From Pseudopyrenochaeta lycopersici (lineage: Eukaryota; Ascomycota; Dothideomycetes; Pleosporales; Pseudopyrenochaetaceae), in contig NHZP01000028.1 in NCBI GenBank assembly GCA_003313425.1, forward strand, positions 186,001 to 250,000: a stretch of 64,000 nt of DNA. The letters run 5' to 3'. Every line of letters starts with the position of its first letter. Within the stretch, counting starts at the first letter, position 1. Positions 41,532-52,875 of this stretch are shown piece after piece. The notes below the pieces were generated by a model. That model made no database searches, had not been told where the DNA came from, and worked only from the letters and a program-made list of their open reading frames with translations. The position numbers and the translations under genes are program-made.

Positions 41532-43650
41532 ACGTGCCCCACCACCTGAGGAACGCCACCACCTGAGGCACGCGAGCAGCCATGTAGGCTGTCAACTTTA
41601 TGAGGCTATAGAGCCACCAACAATAGCTATTATCACGAGATCTTTTGATGGTGAGCTTTAATAGGCATATAGAGCAATTGCGCATTATTAAATTATAAAA
41701 AAAGCCTTTGTGGCGGCTTGATTGGCCGACCTCGTCGAGATCGAGCATGCAGAGCCTCGTCAGCAACAATAGGCTCCTCCTCCACCACAATCGATTTTTG
41801 AGCCTTACTAGGTTGCAGGCTTTGCCTCCTGCCTTTTTTAGATAATTTGATATCGCTCTGGAGTTGTTTTTTAAGCTCGCGAGCTATCTTTTGTTCCTCG
41901 CGCAAGGCAGCTTTCTCAGCTCTCTCTTGTTCCCTCATCTCCTTGGCTGCCTGCCTTGTTCTTGATCTCTGCTCAAGCTGCAAAGCCTTCAGCTGCTTCT
42001 GGGTTTCACGGAGCTTGATTGCCTCGCTTTTCTGGTGTTGTAGCTCCTCCTCCTTGCGCTCTTTCTCCTCCTTTTGAGCTCGAGCTGCCTGGACCTTGGC
42101 AGGTGACCAAAACTGAGCTCCACCATGGTATTCCTCAGGATGCTCAAGGACTAGAGCCTTGCCACGATTCCTGCGCTTCTTCTCATGCTTAAGAGCCTCT
42201 TTAAGCTGAGCGTTTTCGTGCTGAAGTATCTGGTTTCGAGCTGAGATTGTGTGGATCGTTCGGCTAAGCTTTTTTGAGCGACTATTATAGATATCATCAA
42301 CTACCTGCCTAAGGAGACACTCTATCTTCCTCCAATCGCTTGCACTGAGTACTGAGGAGGAGCTACCGCTTGAGGAGGGCCTATCCTTTAAGGCTGGAGT
42401 TGTGTTGAATCGGTCAAGGATAACGTCAGGATTGAAGGGTTCGATGCCTGTTGACGCGAAGGCCTTGCGTATTGTTGTTTCTTTAATAGAGGAGCTCCAG
42501 GCTTGATAGAAGAGGCGGAAAAAATCTCGTTTGGTGATCCTGCTAAGCCCTTGAGCTTGAGAAATAAAATTTGATAACTCAGCACGATAGGCAGCTGCGA
42601 GAGGCCCAAACACGCCTACATCAAGAGGCTGTAAGGTATGAGTAGAATGAGGAGGATAAATAGCTAAGAGGATCTTATTTTGATCACAATAGCTTATAAA
42701 ATCCATAGTAACATGAGATCCGTGGCCATCAAGGATAAGTAATCGATAAGCTTGGCGAGCCTTTGTTTTTGTCTCGCGATCAAACACCTCTTTAAGCCAG
42801 GATAGGCCTATATCATTGCTAGTCCATCCATTTGGCGATGAGGTAAAGAAGGCCTGGTGGTGCTGAGGCTCAAAATCTTGTAGCCACGAGTCTTGGATGT
42901 TGCCTGAGGCAGCCTGGTAGATTAGAGCAGGCGTAAGAGAGCTACCATCAGCGCAGATGCAAGCTAACGTGGTAATCCACTCACGATTGCCATCTTGAGC
43001 AGTGTGCCTTGTCTTTCTGTTCTCATAATCCTTCCTAGAGAACACGCGCTTTGTTTTATTGAGGATCCCAATAAGGAAGCCTTTCTCATTCATATTATAA
43101 ATATATTGCGGGTCGATAGAGTACTGCTTAATCTTAAGCTCTAAAAGCTTAAAATAGAGGCTATACTTGAAGGCGGAATCAGCGTTGGAGCGATTAAGAT
43201 CGAGGCCGGATGCAAAACGTGATATGAGCTCGATGTTGTGACGCTGGACGAAGCGGCTAACCCAGTTTACACCAGGCTGCCTAGATGCTATTTGGGCTGC
43301 AAAATTTCGTATCATAGGCTGAGTTGGAGGCAGGCCTCGTGAAGATAGTCTCTGGATATACTGTACAAGCTCTGTTTCCTGCGCGTTGTTGAGCAATCGG
43401 TCATTCTCAATCTTGGTTGCACGAGAGCCTGTAACGCCTCGGTGACGTTTTGACAGCGCTGAGCGACTGCACTTATACTTATCCGCATATTCTTGATAAT
43501 TAAAGGGTTCTCCTACTTGTAGGGAATTCAATGCTTCAATTGCAGCGTCAATACCTGCCATGGTGGTGGAGAAATCGCGTGTTGAAGTTTCGCGGAATTT
43601 TCGTGTTCGCGTGCCTCAGGTGGTGGCGTTCCTCAGGTGGTTGGGCACGT
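41532..43650 (-). mobile_element. Pogo/Fot1-type element with catalytic substitution (2,119 bp)
   Basis: Inverted termini start ACGTGCCCMACCACCTGAGG and extend ~46 bp with one internal duplication of CCACCTGAGG. TA flanks at 41530-41531 and 43651-43652. Encodes one full-length transposase. No second copy in the window. Confidence 0.9.
41693..43561 (-). CDS. Pogo-family transposase, first catalytic Asp replaced by Asn
   Basis: A single 622-residue frame with no break. It has an N-terminal psq-type helix-turn-helix (YADKYKCSRSALSKRHRGV), a CENP-B-like region, and the DDE_1 nuclease. The expected NMDEKG box reads NMNEKG (Asn158, codon AAT at 43088-43090). The other acidic residues remain: Asp278 in LLILDGHGSH and Asp314 in LQPLDVGVF. 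The C-terminus is a long basic coiled coil (KEEKERKEEELQHQK). Loss of the first metal ligand should abolish cleavage, though DNA binding may persist. The D-to-N change is a single G-to-A transition. Confidence 0.88.
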   Translation of the reverse strand: MAGIDAAIEALNSLQVGEPFNYQEYADKYKCSRSALSKRHRGVTGSRATKIENDRLLNNAQETELVQYIQRLSSRGLPPTQPMIRNFAAQIASRQPGVNWVSRFVQRHNIELISRFASGLDLNRSNADSAFKYSLYFKLLELKIKQYSIDPQYIYNMNEKGFLIGILNKTKRVFSRKDYENRKTRHTAQDGNREWITTLACICADGSSLTPALIYQAASGNIQDSWLQDFEPQHHQAFFTSSPNGWTSNDIGLSWLKEVFDRETKTKARQAYRLLILDGHGSHVTMDFISYCDQNKILLAIYPPHSTHTLQPLDVGVFGPLAAAYRAELSNFISQAQGLSRITKRDFFRLFYQAWSSSIKETTIRKAFASTGIEPFNPDVILDRFNTTPALKDRPSSSGSSSSVLSASDWRKIECLLRQVVDDIYNSRSKKLSRTIHTISARNQILQHENAQLKEALKHEKKRRNRGKALVLEHPEEYHGGAQFWSPAKVQAARAQKEEKERKEEELQHQKSEAIKLRETQKQLKALQLEQRSRTRQAAKEMREQERAEKAALREEQKIARELKKQLQSDIKLSKKGRRQSLQPSKAQKSIVVEEEPIVADEALHARSRRGRPIKPPQRLFL

Positions 43651-43652
43651 TA

Positions 43653-45351
43653 TGTTCCGACGCTCCGACGTGCTTGTGCATGGGGTAATAATCGCCGGCT
43701 GTTCCTCGCTTGCCGTGCCTCTTACGTGTCTCGCTTGCTGATCCTCCTTCCCCCACGTTTTGTCTGGCGCTCAAGAGAATTGCAGTGTTACAGTCGCTCC
43801 TGTGACTTGAGGAGCGTCCCGCCATCTGGCGTGGCTATTCGACATGATTGCACTATGTAGCACCTGGCTCAACTCATGACGGACTTGCTCTTTCTGTGGC
43901 TCTCAGATCACAATCTCCGCTTGTACCATATCGGCAGATTCGCGACAACAGCGACACTCGCGCAACACAGCATCGCCAATGAAGGAGGCAAAGCCATAGC
44001 TTGGGCCGAGAGTCGAGTGTAGGTCAAAGAGACAGACCTGCGAAGTACTATGTGTCTCTAACGCATACTGCTCAACGCGGGACTGACCGCCATAGCGTCT
44101 CTATGATGTGCGTAGACACCTCGCGCTCTTCCGACGCATTATCAGCCGTCTGGAAACGATTTTTGGAGGCTATAAGTCATGCAGTTGGACATGCAGCGGC
44201 CATGAAAAAGACCACAATCTCTCTGCGAACTTGTGAGAGGGCGAGTTATCCGATAGAAACTAGCCCACGCTATATACCATCGCTCACAGGCCTTGCCAGT
44301 GCTGTGCTGCCTTTAACAGGTGATCGGCGTAGATGGAACGTTCTCAAAATCTCAAGCTGCTTGACCAACGCGTCTTTATCCTGTATGAAGCTAGCAAGCC
44401 GGGTATTGAAACAAACCGTCCCGGCTCCAGTCTTCCTCTCCACAATACATTGCAGGCAGATTGCCGTAGGCTGTGAGCCCATTTCCCAGTTCAGTTGTAT
44501 TACGCTCTATTGGATATTCAGAGGTCTACAGGGAAAGTACAAGTAACAAAGATTATAGCCCTCAGGTTGAAAGCTACTTTGACAGCAGGAGCGTGGATGC
44601 CGGGAGTTTCGCCGTGCAAAGAAGAGAACGCAGGAAAGCCTCCCGACATGACGGGATGCTCTAACTATAATTGCTTGCACTGCGGAGCTGACATAGCGCT
44701 GTAACAAAATTTGGCGCCATCCATACCTAAGACATCCAAAAATAAATGTGGCGCGTGTCGTTGGCTTTCTGGAAGCGGAATGTGTCCTTTATACCCCGCG
44801 CCTTGCCTGATTGCTTGGAGGCAGCCTTCGCTCCCTTATTACACTGTACACCTCCTCGACCGTGTACACCTCCCAAAAGCTTTTGAGAACTTATTGCACA
44901 TTTTTGAAATAGGCATTCTAGAATCTTCATAGTACAGTCCCATCAAGAATGTATGTAGTAAATATTCCATTATAACGTCTCCCATTAACATAAAGTGAGG
45001 TGCACGCATACCACTACGATTATCGTCGAATTCGATGAACAAGGTCGTAGAAGAACGCGAACAGAGGTTAGAAGAGAAGATTGCGGGAGAGCAACCTGCC
45101 CAACGTCTGACAACAATCCAAATCGACGTCTTCAACAAACCACAGGCTCACAGTTTGCAAAAGCCGATTTCAGTGACTTCTGAAAAGGCGCTAAGGAGGC
45201 GGTGGGCATAGAGATGAGCGGCTGCGCTCACACAGCGCTTCTTGTATTCAGATCAGGGTCTACAAATCAGGACGCTTGTGAAGGCTATATGGATGGGCTT
45301 GAACATACAAGCAGCCTGCAGGCAACATGAGTTTTGCGTGCACACCAATCT
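43653..45351. other. Intergenic, no gene recognised
   Basis: The longest plus frame (44001-44546) lacks a domain. A short helix-prone plus frame from ATG near 45035 (VVEEREQRLEEK) is below the level I would call a gene. Confidence 0.3.
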
Positions 45352-46158
45352 TCATGCGTCTAGTGTTGCTCCTGTACCTTTGCGTATAAGCCACGCATTT
45401 ATTTTTTCCATGGCGACTTCATCGTGACATTGAGCTGATGTAGAGTAATCCTCGTCTATCCAGCCATATGTACCCCCCGAAAGGAGGTCCTCACCAAATC
45501 TTCTGCAAGACCCAAAGTCGAGTAGGATTGGGTTGTCATCGCCATCAATAGCAATGTTTGTAGGATTGAGGTCGTTGTGCGCGAGTCCATGAGAATGAAG
45601 GTACTCCACACCCGCACGAATACCGCGCATGCAAGCATCAATGTCGAGAGGATGTGGGACATCTTCATGACGGTATTGTAAGATGACACTGTGCTTCTCA
45701 AGGGCAATACCAGTAAATCGACCGCGATTAACGGTGCAGCCGTGGAACCTGATAATGTTCGGATGAGGGTTTTGTTCGAGAAACTGTAAGACCTCTGCTT
45801 CTCCGAGTAGCAGTTGGGGCAGGAGCTTCGTCTCTTCCTCGTTATCAAGGCACAGTAGCTTAGGTCGCTTGATATACAGCTGGCTCCGGTTTTCCTCCGA
45901 CACTACCGATATAGTGGTGGTCTTCAGCGGATATATCCTTTCGTCCGGAACTCGTTGCAAGAGTCTGTTTAGATCCTGAACAGTCAAATCATACTTCCTT
46001 ATGTCGGCTGTCTGACCAAACCATGCTCTGTCATGGTCATCGATGTAGGTAAAGGTTGATCGTATAAATGCGCCAGTTGTTATGTTTTCTACTTCGCAAA
46101 GGGATGTCAGGTCATTCTTTGTGCGGATGTCGGCACAGATGGACGGGTCGACGCGCAT
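45352..46158 (-). CDS. Orphan protein-kinase domain protein
   Basis: A 268-residue single-exon frame. Kinase features: a likely ATP-site Lys in LYIKRPKLL, helix-C Glu in GEAEVLQFLE, catalytic loop LAHNDLNPTN, and the metal-binding LLDFGSC. The activation segment is short (GGTYGWIDEDYS) and the C-lobe ends soon after (KINAWLIRKG), so it is a minimal kinase. The N-terminal ~100 residues precede the kinase fold and have no known domain. Similar small single-exon kinases are numerous in filamentous fungi. HND in place of HRD is common in this group. Confidence 0.7.
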   Translation of the reverse strand: MRVDPSICADIRTKNDLTSLCEVENITTGAFIRSTFTYIDDHDRAWFGQTADIRKYDLTVQDLNRLLQRVPDERIYPLKTTTISVVSEENRSQLYIKRPKLLCLDNEEETKLLPQLLLGEAEVLQFLEQNPHPNIIRFHGCTVNRGRFTGIALEKHSVILQYRHEDVPHPLDIDACMRGIRAGVEYLHSHGLAHNDLNPTNIAIDGDDNPILLDFGSCRRFGEDLLSGGTYGWIDEDYSTSAQCHDEVAMEKINAWLIRKGTGATLDA

Positions 46159-46501
46159 GTTTCGACGTTATCGAAGTAATTAGACGCAGGACAGAGACGC
46201 AGGACGGAGATGCGGAAAGGGTCATCGAGCAAATATAATCTTAAGGCATTAGTAACGCAAGGTAAAAGGATACAATAGGTCCTGGGAAGTCACACACCAT
46301 GTGCACATATTCCCCACGATCAGCAGAGTAAGTGCGATGAGAAGCGGCTCCGCGTGGTACTGGATGTTTGCCCTACGAATCTGAGCAGTACGATAGCTCG
46401 ATTGAGCCGTCGATAGTGAGCTGAAGCTGGATGCGGAGGGCTCTGAAAAGCAGCTGGGAGCAGCGTAGTCTATGTAATTACGTTGGCGCTGGTTGATGTG
46501 C

Positions 46502-46569
46502 CTTGAGGAACGATTAGTGTCTTGAGGAACGATTATGCCTTGAGGAACGATTATGCCTTGAGGAACGAA
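46502..46569. repeat. 18-bp minisatellite
   Basis: Four tandem units of CTTGAGGAACGATTATGC, the first 19 bp (GATTAGTGT variant) and the last partial. Confidence 0.9.
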
Positions 46570-46906
46570 GAGACGAGACGCTCTCTGGACGCGCGCGAGA
46601 GAAGAAAACCCCCCCAAACTCTGAAACAAAAAAGCAAAAAAACCTGAAACTTAGAACTCGAATAAATCACCTGATCACCGCGTGCTCAATTAGCCCCTCC
46701 CCCGCGATTTCCCCCGCATCTGCTCTTTTGCACTTTTCCTTCCCCAATTGTGGGAGCACACCTGCCTTTGCAATCACGCGGAAGATCCATCACTGGGTCC
46801 GAGCGCCCGCTGCTCTTGTTTGTTGGCTATGGGTGCCTTAAGGAACAAAGAGACGAGAGGCTCTCAGGTCGCGCGCGAGAGAGAAAACACCCACAAAACT
46901 CTGAAG
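46557..46906. repeat. Imperfect direct repeat of ~68 bp
   Basis: 46557-46626 and 46838-46906 share GAACAAAGAGACGAG-like, TCGCGCGCGAGAGA and AAACTCTGAA blocks. The second copy abuts the element at 46911. Confidence 0.7.
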
Positions 46907-46910
46907 GCTA

Positions 46911-47996
46911 GTGAGATTTGTCCCCCCGTTTTTGAGATTTGTCCCCCCTTTGAGCTTTGTCCCCCGCGCTAGTGCTAGTGGAAATTATTCACTCAACCTA
47001 GCCTAGCGCGTAATCTATGAACGCGACACCAGCACGAAAACAGCGCGTCTTCGTCACACGCAGGATCATGCACAGGCGACTGTGGTATTAAGGTTATTAT
47101 CAGTCGTCTTATCTCAGTATGGAAGATATTACGCCTCCTCTAGATCTTATTTACGACTCCTATAAAGAAACATATGAAGCCCTCACTTCCAACCTCAACA
47201 TCAACTCCATAGTCAAACCCTCGCTGAAGCTCTACGACAAGTAAATGCCTCTATAACCGAGTCGATTCCCACATCTACAGCAAGTGCAAATCCTGTGACC
47301 ACCTGTGTATCTATATCAATCCCTGCGCCCGCTCCTATACCTACTCTTGCCTCCCCTCGTTCGTCTCCACCTGTTACTGTTGCTGTGTCCGTTACAGTGG
47401 CTTCACCTCCAACCTGGCGTCCCCCGTCGTTACAAGAGTTCCTAGCTAATATCGAGAGTCGACGGTCTCAGCCCATTCTATATAAATGCAACGACATAAT
47501 CTCAGCGACCAACTTCTTAACAGAGACGGGGCAGGAAGATGACCCTATAGAGTTAGTAGAAGCGCGGAATATAGCTCTCGCTACGGAAGGGCTTTTCGCT
47601 TCTTGTACTCCCACTATGGCCTGGAACTATCACTTTAGAGATATAGAAGCTTTCTATACTAAGAGATTTGCGCAAGTTGATGCTCAGAATGCACTTATTA
47701 AGTCTCATGATATTCCTCCACCGCGGCCTAAGCGTGCTGCAGCAGTGGCAGCTCCAGAGGCGTAGAAGGCTCTTGGCCCACGTAAAAGACAACGACATCA
47801 ATAGAAAATAAGTTTTATCATATAAATAATCTAGCATTACAACTCCCCTTAGACATCTAGATATTGGTGCACTCTGCTTAGCCGTAATCTATTAATACAT
47901 TGATTGGTTGAGACTAGCGCGGGGGACAAATCTCAAAGGGGGGACAAATCTCAAAAACGGGGGGACAAATCTCAAAAACGGGGGGACAAATCTCAC
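46911..47996 (+). mobile_element. TA-flanked element with tandem-repeat TIRs (1,086 bp)
   Basis: Both ends start GTGAGATTTGTCCCCCC. They are built from a ~21-bp unit (GAGATTTGTCCCCCCGTTTT): three units on the left, four on the right, inverted. TA lies on each side (46909-46910, 47997-47998). Interior 47119-47765 holds an unfamiliar ORF and no known transposase motif. Confidence 0.8.
47119..47765 (+). CDS. Unrecognised ORF inside the tandem-repeat-TIR element
   Basis: Open from about 47230 to 47765 in one frame. It is preceded by an ATG-initiated stretch at 47119 (MEDITPPLDLIYDSYKETYE) that appears one base out of frame around 47190-47205, so the gene may be broken or spliced in an unseen way. 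The downstream part has a Pro/Ser/Val-rich segment, then a likely folded region (LQEFLANIESRRSQPILYKC; AWNYHFRDIEAFYTKRF) and a basic end. No helix-turn-helix or DDE motif. Function unknown; it may assist transposition of this element family. Confidence 0.45.
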
Positions 47997-48100
47997 TAGC
48001 CGCCAAGCAGTGGTATGGCGGAAATTTGCCGTAAAATTAAAGCTTCGGATTAGAGAAGCCTTTGTCCAAATTGCTATATAAGTACACCACTAGCCCCTAC

Positions 48101-51100
48101 TCAAAAGCCAAAAAGGTTAACATCCTCCTTATAGCCCCAGTCTTTCAACGCTGGCAACGCAGCTTTCTTAATCATTGCAGGCGGCCCGCAAAGAAACACG
48201 CCCACCCCTTCGCCCGGTTCAAAAAGGTTCTCACGAATAATCCGCGCATTAACATGCCCCTTCATTCCCGTCCAATCCTCTGCAGCATGACTGAGCACAT
48301 GGCACACCTTCAATTGCCCTTCGCTCTCCTTCTCAAATTGATCTAGCTCCTCCTTCAACAAAATATCCGTCTCTGACTTATTCGCGTCTACAACCTTGAT
48401 CTGTGTTGTGTCCTTCTCAGAGAGTACAATACGGGCAATGAGGGAATAGCCAGGTGTGATACCGGTTCCGCCCAGGACGAGAGATATCTTGTCAAAGCTG
48501 TAGTGTTTGTCGGAGATGCTGAAGCTACCATGACCGTTGTATACAATTCCACCGCTGGGGCCGCGGATTTCAATTTCTTCCCCGAGTGGCATACAGTCAA
48601 GGATATTCGACATTGCACCACCGGGTTGCAAGTTGCTGGGGAAGTAAGTTTTTATCGTGAGATCGAAGGTACCTGCTCCATCACAGACCTCTCTGTCGCG
48701 TTCACCTTTGCCATGTTGCTTCTTGTTCCTCACAGCGGGAAGAACGGGCCTCGTGGGCGTGTACGGTCGGATGAGCATGCGATCGCGGAGATGAAATCCG
48801 AGCTGAATATGTTGGCATGTTCCAAGGCCGAGCTCCGGCTTCTTAGCTGGGAGCTCGAATGTGTAAGTGCGTGTGTCATCCGAAATGGGCTTACGATCGA
48901 CGAGTTTGACGGGAACCCAACGATTCTTTTGAAGAGTGACCTTGTCCGAGCCTTCTGTCGATTTTGCTCTCTCTTTCGCAGTGGCTTCCGCAGCTTTCTT
49001 AATGAACCTCTTCGCCTTGTCAGTAACCACCCCAAGAACACATTCTGTGAAACAAGTCAGCGGTATACCACATGAAGAGTACGGGTGACGGGCCATTGAG
49101 TTTCTGGTACGCATAGTTGTCATGGATGCTTGAATACTCATCGCTGGTTTCTTGGTGCACTTTTCCAGCATGGTCCATGATGGCTGATTTTCCGCCAGGA
49201 TGCCAGGACAGCACGCTCGTTACATCACACACCTTCCCATCCACCACGATCCAGCAATCATCCCCTCTATCGTGTTTCTCAATCTCTTCCCGTGTAAATT
49301 GCTTCTGTTGCGCACCAGTCTCTTGTTTTGCATTTGCGATCCGTCTCTCTACGCTAGGTTTCATCCATCCGCCCTCACCCGTTCCGGGTTCGACGGGATG
49401 TCTGAAGAGTATGGACGGGACATTTGAATTCGGTGAGTGTACAATATCGCTTTTAACGGTATACCAGCAGTTGTTCATCATTCCCATTATGTTCCAAACC
49501 GGTTTCTGGGGCTGCGTATTCTTGAAGACATTGAAGCAGCGTACTGTGATGCTCTTCGATTGCAGCAGATGCGAGATATCGACGTCAACATGCCAGTGCA
49601 GCCACGTCCAGAATTTGTTTCCATGTCGTATCGGTGCCTTTGGAAATTTCCGAACGCAATACAGCCATGTCTCGCCCTCATCAAGCGACACTTCTACAAG
49701 CTGCACTTGGTGTCCACCTCCATCGTACGCGTAACCTTCGATTCGATACGTGTGGCCTTTCCGGGCTTCCGTCAAAGGAATCCTCTCGCCTTGTGCGGGC
49801 TTTATGATCGCAGAGTTCAGGTTTTGCTCGTTGCATTTGGTGTCGGGATGCCTGAAGAGAGTTTGGGCGAACTCTCCGTCCTTCTCCGTCACGAAGCTGG
49901 GGAGAACACGATTATCCCAGATATGATAATGAGAATCATTTTCCTTCTCGCTAATCCAGATTCGCTTAAGCCATTTCACACAACGTCCGCCGACATATCC
50001 TGGAATCATCAAGCGTACAGGATACCCGTGGTCCGGAGGCAATAGAACATCGTTCATTTCATACGCAAGTATGACGTCATTTGTTGGATCCATCGCGTAG
50101 TCGAATGGAATACAAGTCGCGTATTTGCCTTCGCTAAGCTCATCCGCACCTTCGAAGTTAATCCAGTAGCGTTTGGCTTCCGGCATTTTGTGCTTTACGC
50201 CAGTTGCGATCAGAACGTCGCGAACGAGTGGGCCTTTCCAGTACGCACAACTGATAGCTCCAGCACCGAAGCTAAAGCCCTTCGTACGCTTAATCATGTT
50301 TAGCTCCTTGCGGCGGTTGCCGTCGCATACCAAAGTTATCGGGATATTGATTGGAACGAACTTGTTCTTGAGATCGTCCATCGACAATATGAGCTTTCCG
50401 TCCTCAACATCAAGCTGATGGAATTCCCACAGCAGCCTCGGCACGGCACCATGGTTCCGCACATAATGCAGCTCGTTGGGAGTTATGAGCCCTGCGTCGT
50501 AGAGATGCGAAAGATGCGCTTCAGCATTGAGAGGGTGCTTCGCAGTTAACCGAATCAGATCCGGGCATCGCGGCAACCAGTTATCCGGAGTGAACTGATC
50601 GGCTTCGTCGATGGAGAACGTGGTCCGATTGTTTGTCTGTGGACTCCTCCCCTTTCCGTCATTCTGCTCGAGTTTCTCGATGCAATCCTTCTCATGCTGG
50701 ATAGATCGCAGCAACGCGATCTCTTGGGGCGTATAGCGCTCTCGCAACTTGTCGTATTCCGATTTGCGTCTTTTGGACTCATCGTTGGAGTAGCCCAGAC
50801 CCTGTCTGTCCTCCGCATAAGCCTCGTGATGCTTGCTTCCTTCGCCGTTATCCTGTCTCCACAGCTCTTCATTCTGAGCATCGTCCTGCTTCTCTCCTTC
50901 ATCTTGCTTTTTCTTTGCCTCTTCCATTTTCTTCTTCTCAACATTTATAGGCCAAGGTTCCCCATTTCTCACCCAGTCTTCCGTGTAATCTAGCACATAC
51001 CTCCATCCCAACGACCGATTATTCGGATGTAGTAGATGCAGATCTGGTTCCTCTTCTATCATGACGCGCCAATCCACAAGCTTGCCGCTCTCCGTCTTCG

Positions 51101-51314
51101 CTTTCAATCGCTCGTATTCCTCTCGGGCTTCTTTAATATCATCGTCTTTGCCGCGCCCGTCGAAATTGTGCGTAATCCCAGGCCAGCGATTATCCCTGTT
51201 TAAGTACCCAACACGTTGTTCATGCGCCACCTCCCAATCCGGCTCTTGCTCGATCTCTTCCCGAGTAGACCCTGGATGGTCGACAATTCGAACGCGCCAT
51301 GGGACTTGCGGCAT
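48101..51314 (-). CDS. niaD: Nitrate reductase (molybdenum/heme/FAD)
   Basis: Two exons, complement(48101..49044 and 49094..51314), 1,054 residues. In order: a charged N-terminal extension (~250 residues), a molybdopterin domain with the Mo-ligand Cys in LVCDGNRRKE, a dimerisation domain, cytochrome b5 with heme HPGG and the second His in SIHDNY, then ferredoxin-reductase-like FAD (RPYTPT) and NAD(P)H (GGTGITPG, CGPPAMI) domains. It reduces nitrate to nitrite in the cytosol with NAD(P)H. The 49-nt intron 49045-49093 lies right after the heme domain (QKLN|ECVLGVV). The only in-phase donor is GC (G|GCCCGT), non-canonical. Nitrite reductase and a nitrate transporter are not adjacent; transposons flank the gene. 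Confidence 0.9.
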
Positions 51315-51789
51315 GATGACTCGCTGCTCTATGGGAAATCTAGAATACTACGAGTGATTTTTGCTAGTTTGCCATACAACGCCGTACCGTTACCGAATCG
51401 CACTCTTTGAAAGAGGTGACCGAGTCTTATGAACCGTGATGCTTCCCTAAATAGTAATTGGGAGCTCGAACCCGGCACTCCAGTTTTTGCTCACAATGAT
51501 GCACAACGCTCTGCAGCTACAGTGATAGGACAAAAGTCTGTTCGCCAAGGAGGCTAGCGTCCCCATCGCCACTCAAGTCCTCAACTTCAAAGTACCATAA
51601 CATCACGTAGGATAGACTAAACTGGACAATTTTTAGTGCAAATTAATCGCAATACACTTAATATTTACTCTGGTAGCCCTGTGCAAGTCCTACAGCGTTA
51701 AGGCGGTGTGGCATGCTAGTGATCAGCTTGCGGATCAGTGAGTCGGGGATGGCTGCCCACACCTCCAATAACCCCATTTCAAAGCGATC
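51315..51789. other. Upstream region of nitrate reductase
   Basis: No gene. Probably the promoter; it ends at the degraded boundary of the Tc1-like relic. Confidence 0.4.
51523..51528. promoter_or_regulatory. Possible AreA/NIT2 GATA site
   Basis: TGATAG, matching HGATAR, lies about 210 bp upstream of the nitrate reductase start. Nitrate reductase genes are known targets of AreA/NIT2 under nitrogen limitation. A single hexamer occurs often by chance, so this is weak. Confidence 0.25.
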
Positions 51790-52875
51790 CTAGTTATCTT
51801 CAGACTCTCCCATATGATCGAACTCAGGATAGAGCTCATGAACCTTCTGATTGAGTGCCCACCAGATGTGTTCAATTGGGTTGAGCTCTGGAGAATATGG
51901 TGGGAAGTCAACTGTCCATACTCCGTGAACCTCTAACCACTCCTTTGAGAGAGCAGCAGTATGGATACGTGAGTTATCCTGTATAAACCTCTCGCCAGCT
52001 CTATATTGAGGCAATAGGTCTTCCTTAAGGGCCTGAGTATAACTCCACGCGCTATAGCCTTTATGTCGTGCTGATGGATCGCGGGTCATAATTACTAGAG
52101 GACTACGCCCAACACGACCCCCTGCAGTCATCCATATTGACGCCCACACCATGCAAGCAGATTGGCGAGCAGTGGTAACCTCATCTATCATCTCATGCCT
52201 CCATTTCTCATCAGGTAATCGCTATACCCATGGTGTGTTGTGGCCAGAGCCTTGGGCGATTGAGCACTCGTCGCTGAACCTGAAGACTGTCCTCTGCCAA
52301 TTGAAGCTATGCCAATCTGCAGCAAACTTAAGACGTAAAATTGCTGTAGCTTTATTTATTTTAGTCTGCGCTTTGCTCTGAACTTGTGTAATCCAGCTTT
52401 AAGGAGGGTACGTTAAATAGTCTTCTTCGATACATAGGGGGTAGCTTCATTAGCTGCCCACATCCTAGCCTCTTCAAGGAGCTTGCGATACTCAAATTTT
52501 AGGAGCTTCCTAGCAAGGCGAAGCAGCTTGCGATAATCGCGCCTAGTTAAAATAGGTGGACGGTCCATCTGAGGGCGCGAGGTGTTGCTGGTGGTGGCCT
52601 CCATCGTTGTATTGTCTTCTGAACGCAGCGTTGCGAACAGCCAAGAGTCTCTGCGATTTCCTTAGTCCGCACACCCGCCTCTTTCTGGGCTAGAACGTAA
52701 TTGCGCTGGTTTTCTGATAGTTCACCTCCCTGCATTCGATTACCACTAATTTCTGTGGCAAAAGCTCTCATTTTAATGTAGTTATGTTGAGTTGGAGAAG
52801 CAGTGCATCTGCGCGTTCGCGCGTTGTTGTTCTGGCACATGCGCGACGCGAACAAAAACTTTTATCCTAGTACTG
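51790..52875 (-). pseudogene. Tc1/mariner-like element relic
   Basis: The N-terminal block (52547-52855) has a helix-turn-helix (KEAGVRTKEIAETLGCSQRC). The C-terminal block (51790-52191) has the DDE_3 motifs FIQDNSRIHTA and FPPYSPELNPIEHIWWALN. In between are stops and frame changes. The right terminus ends ATCCTAGTACTG at 52875 followed by TA; the matching left terminus was not found. Confidence 0.8.

Noticed and set aside
44001..44546. 181-codon plus-strand ORF as a gene
   Set aside because: No domain, odd composition, and no supporting splice structure; not distinguishable from chance.
46502..46569. CRISPR-like array
   Set aside because: The units are contiguous 18-bp minisatellite repeats without unique spacers, in a fungal genome.
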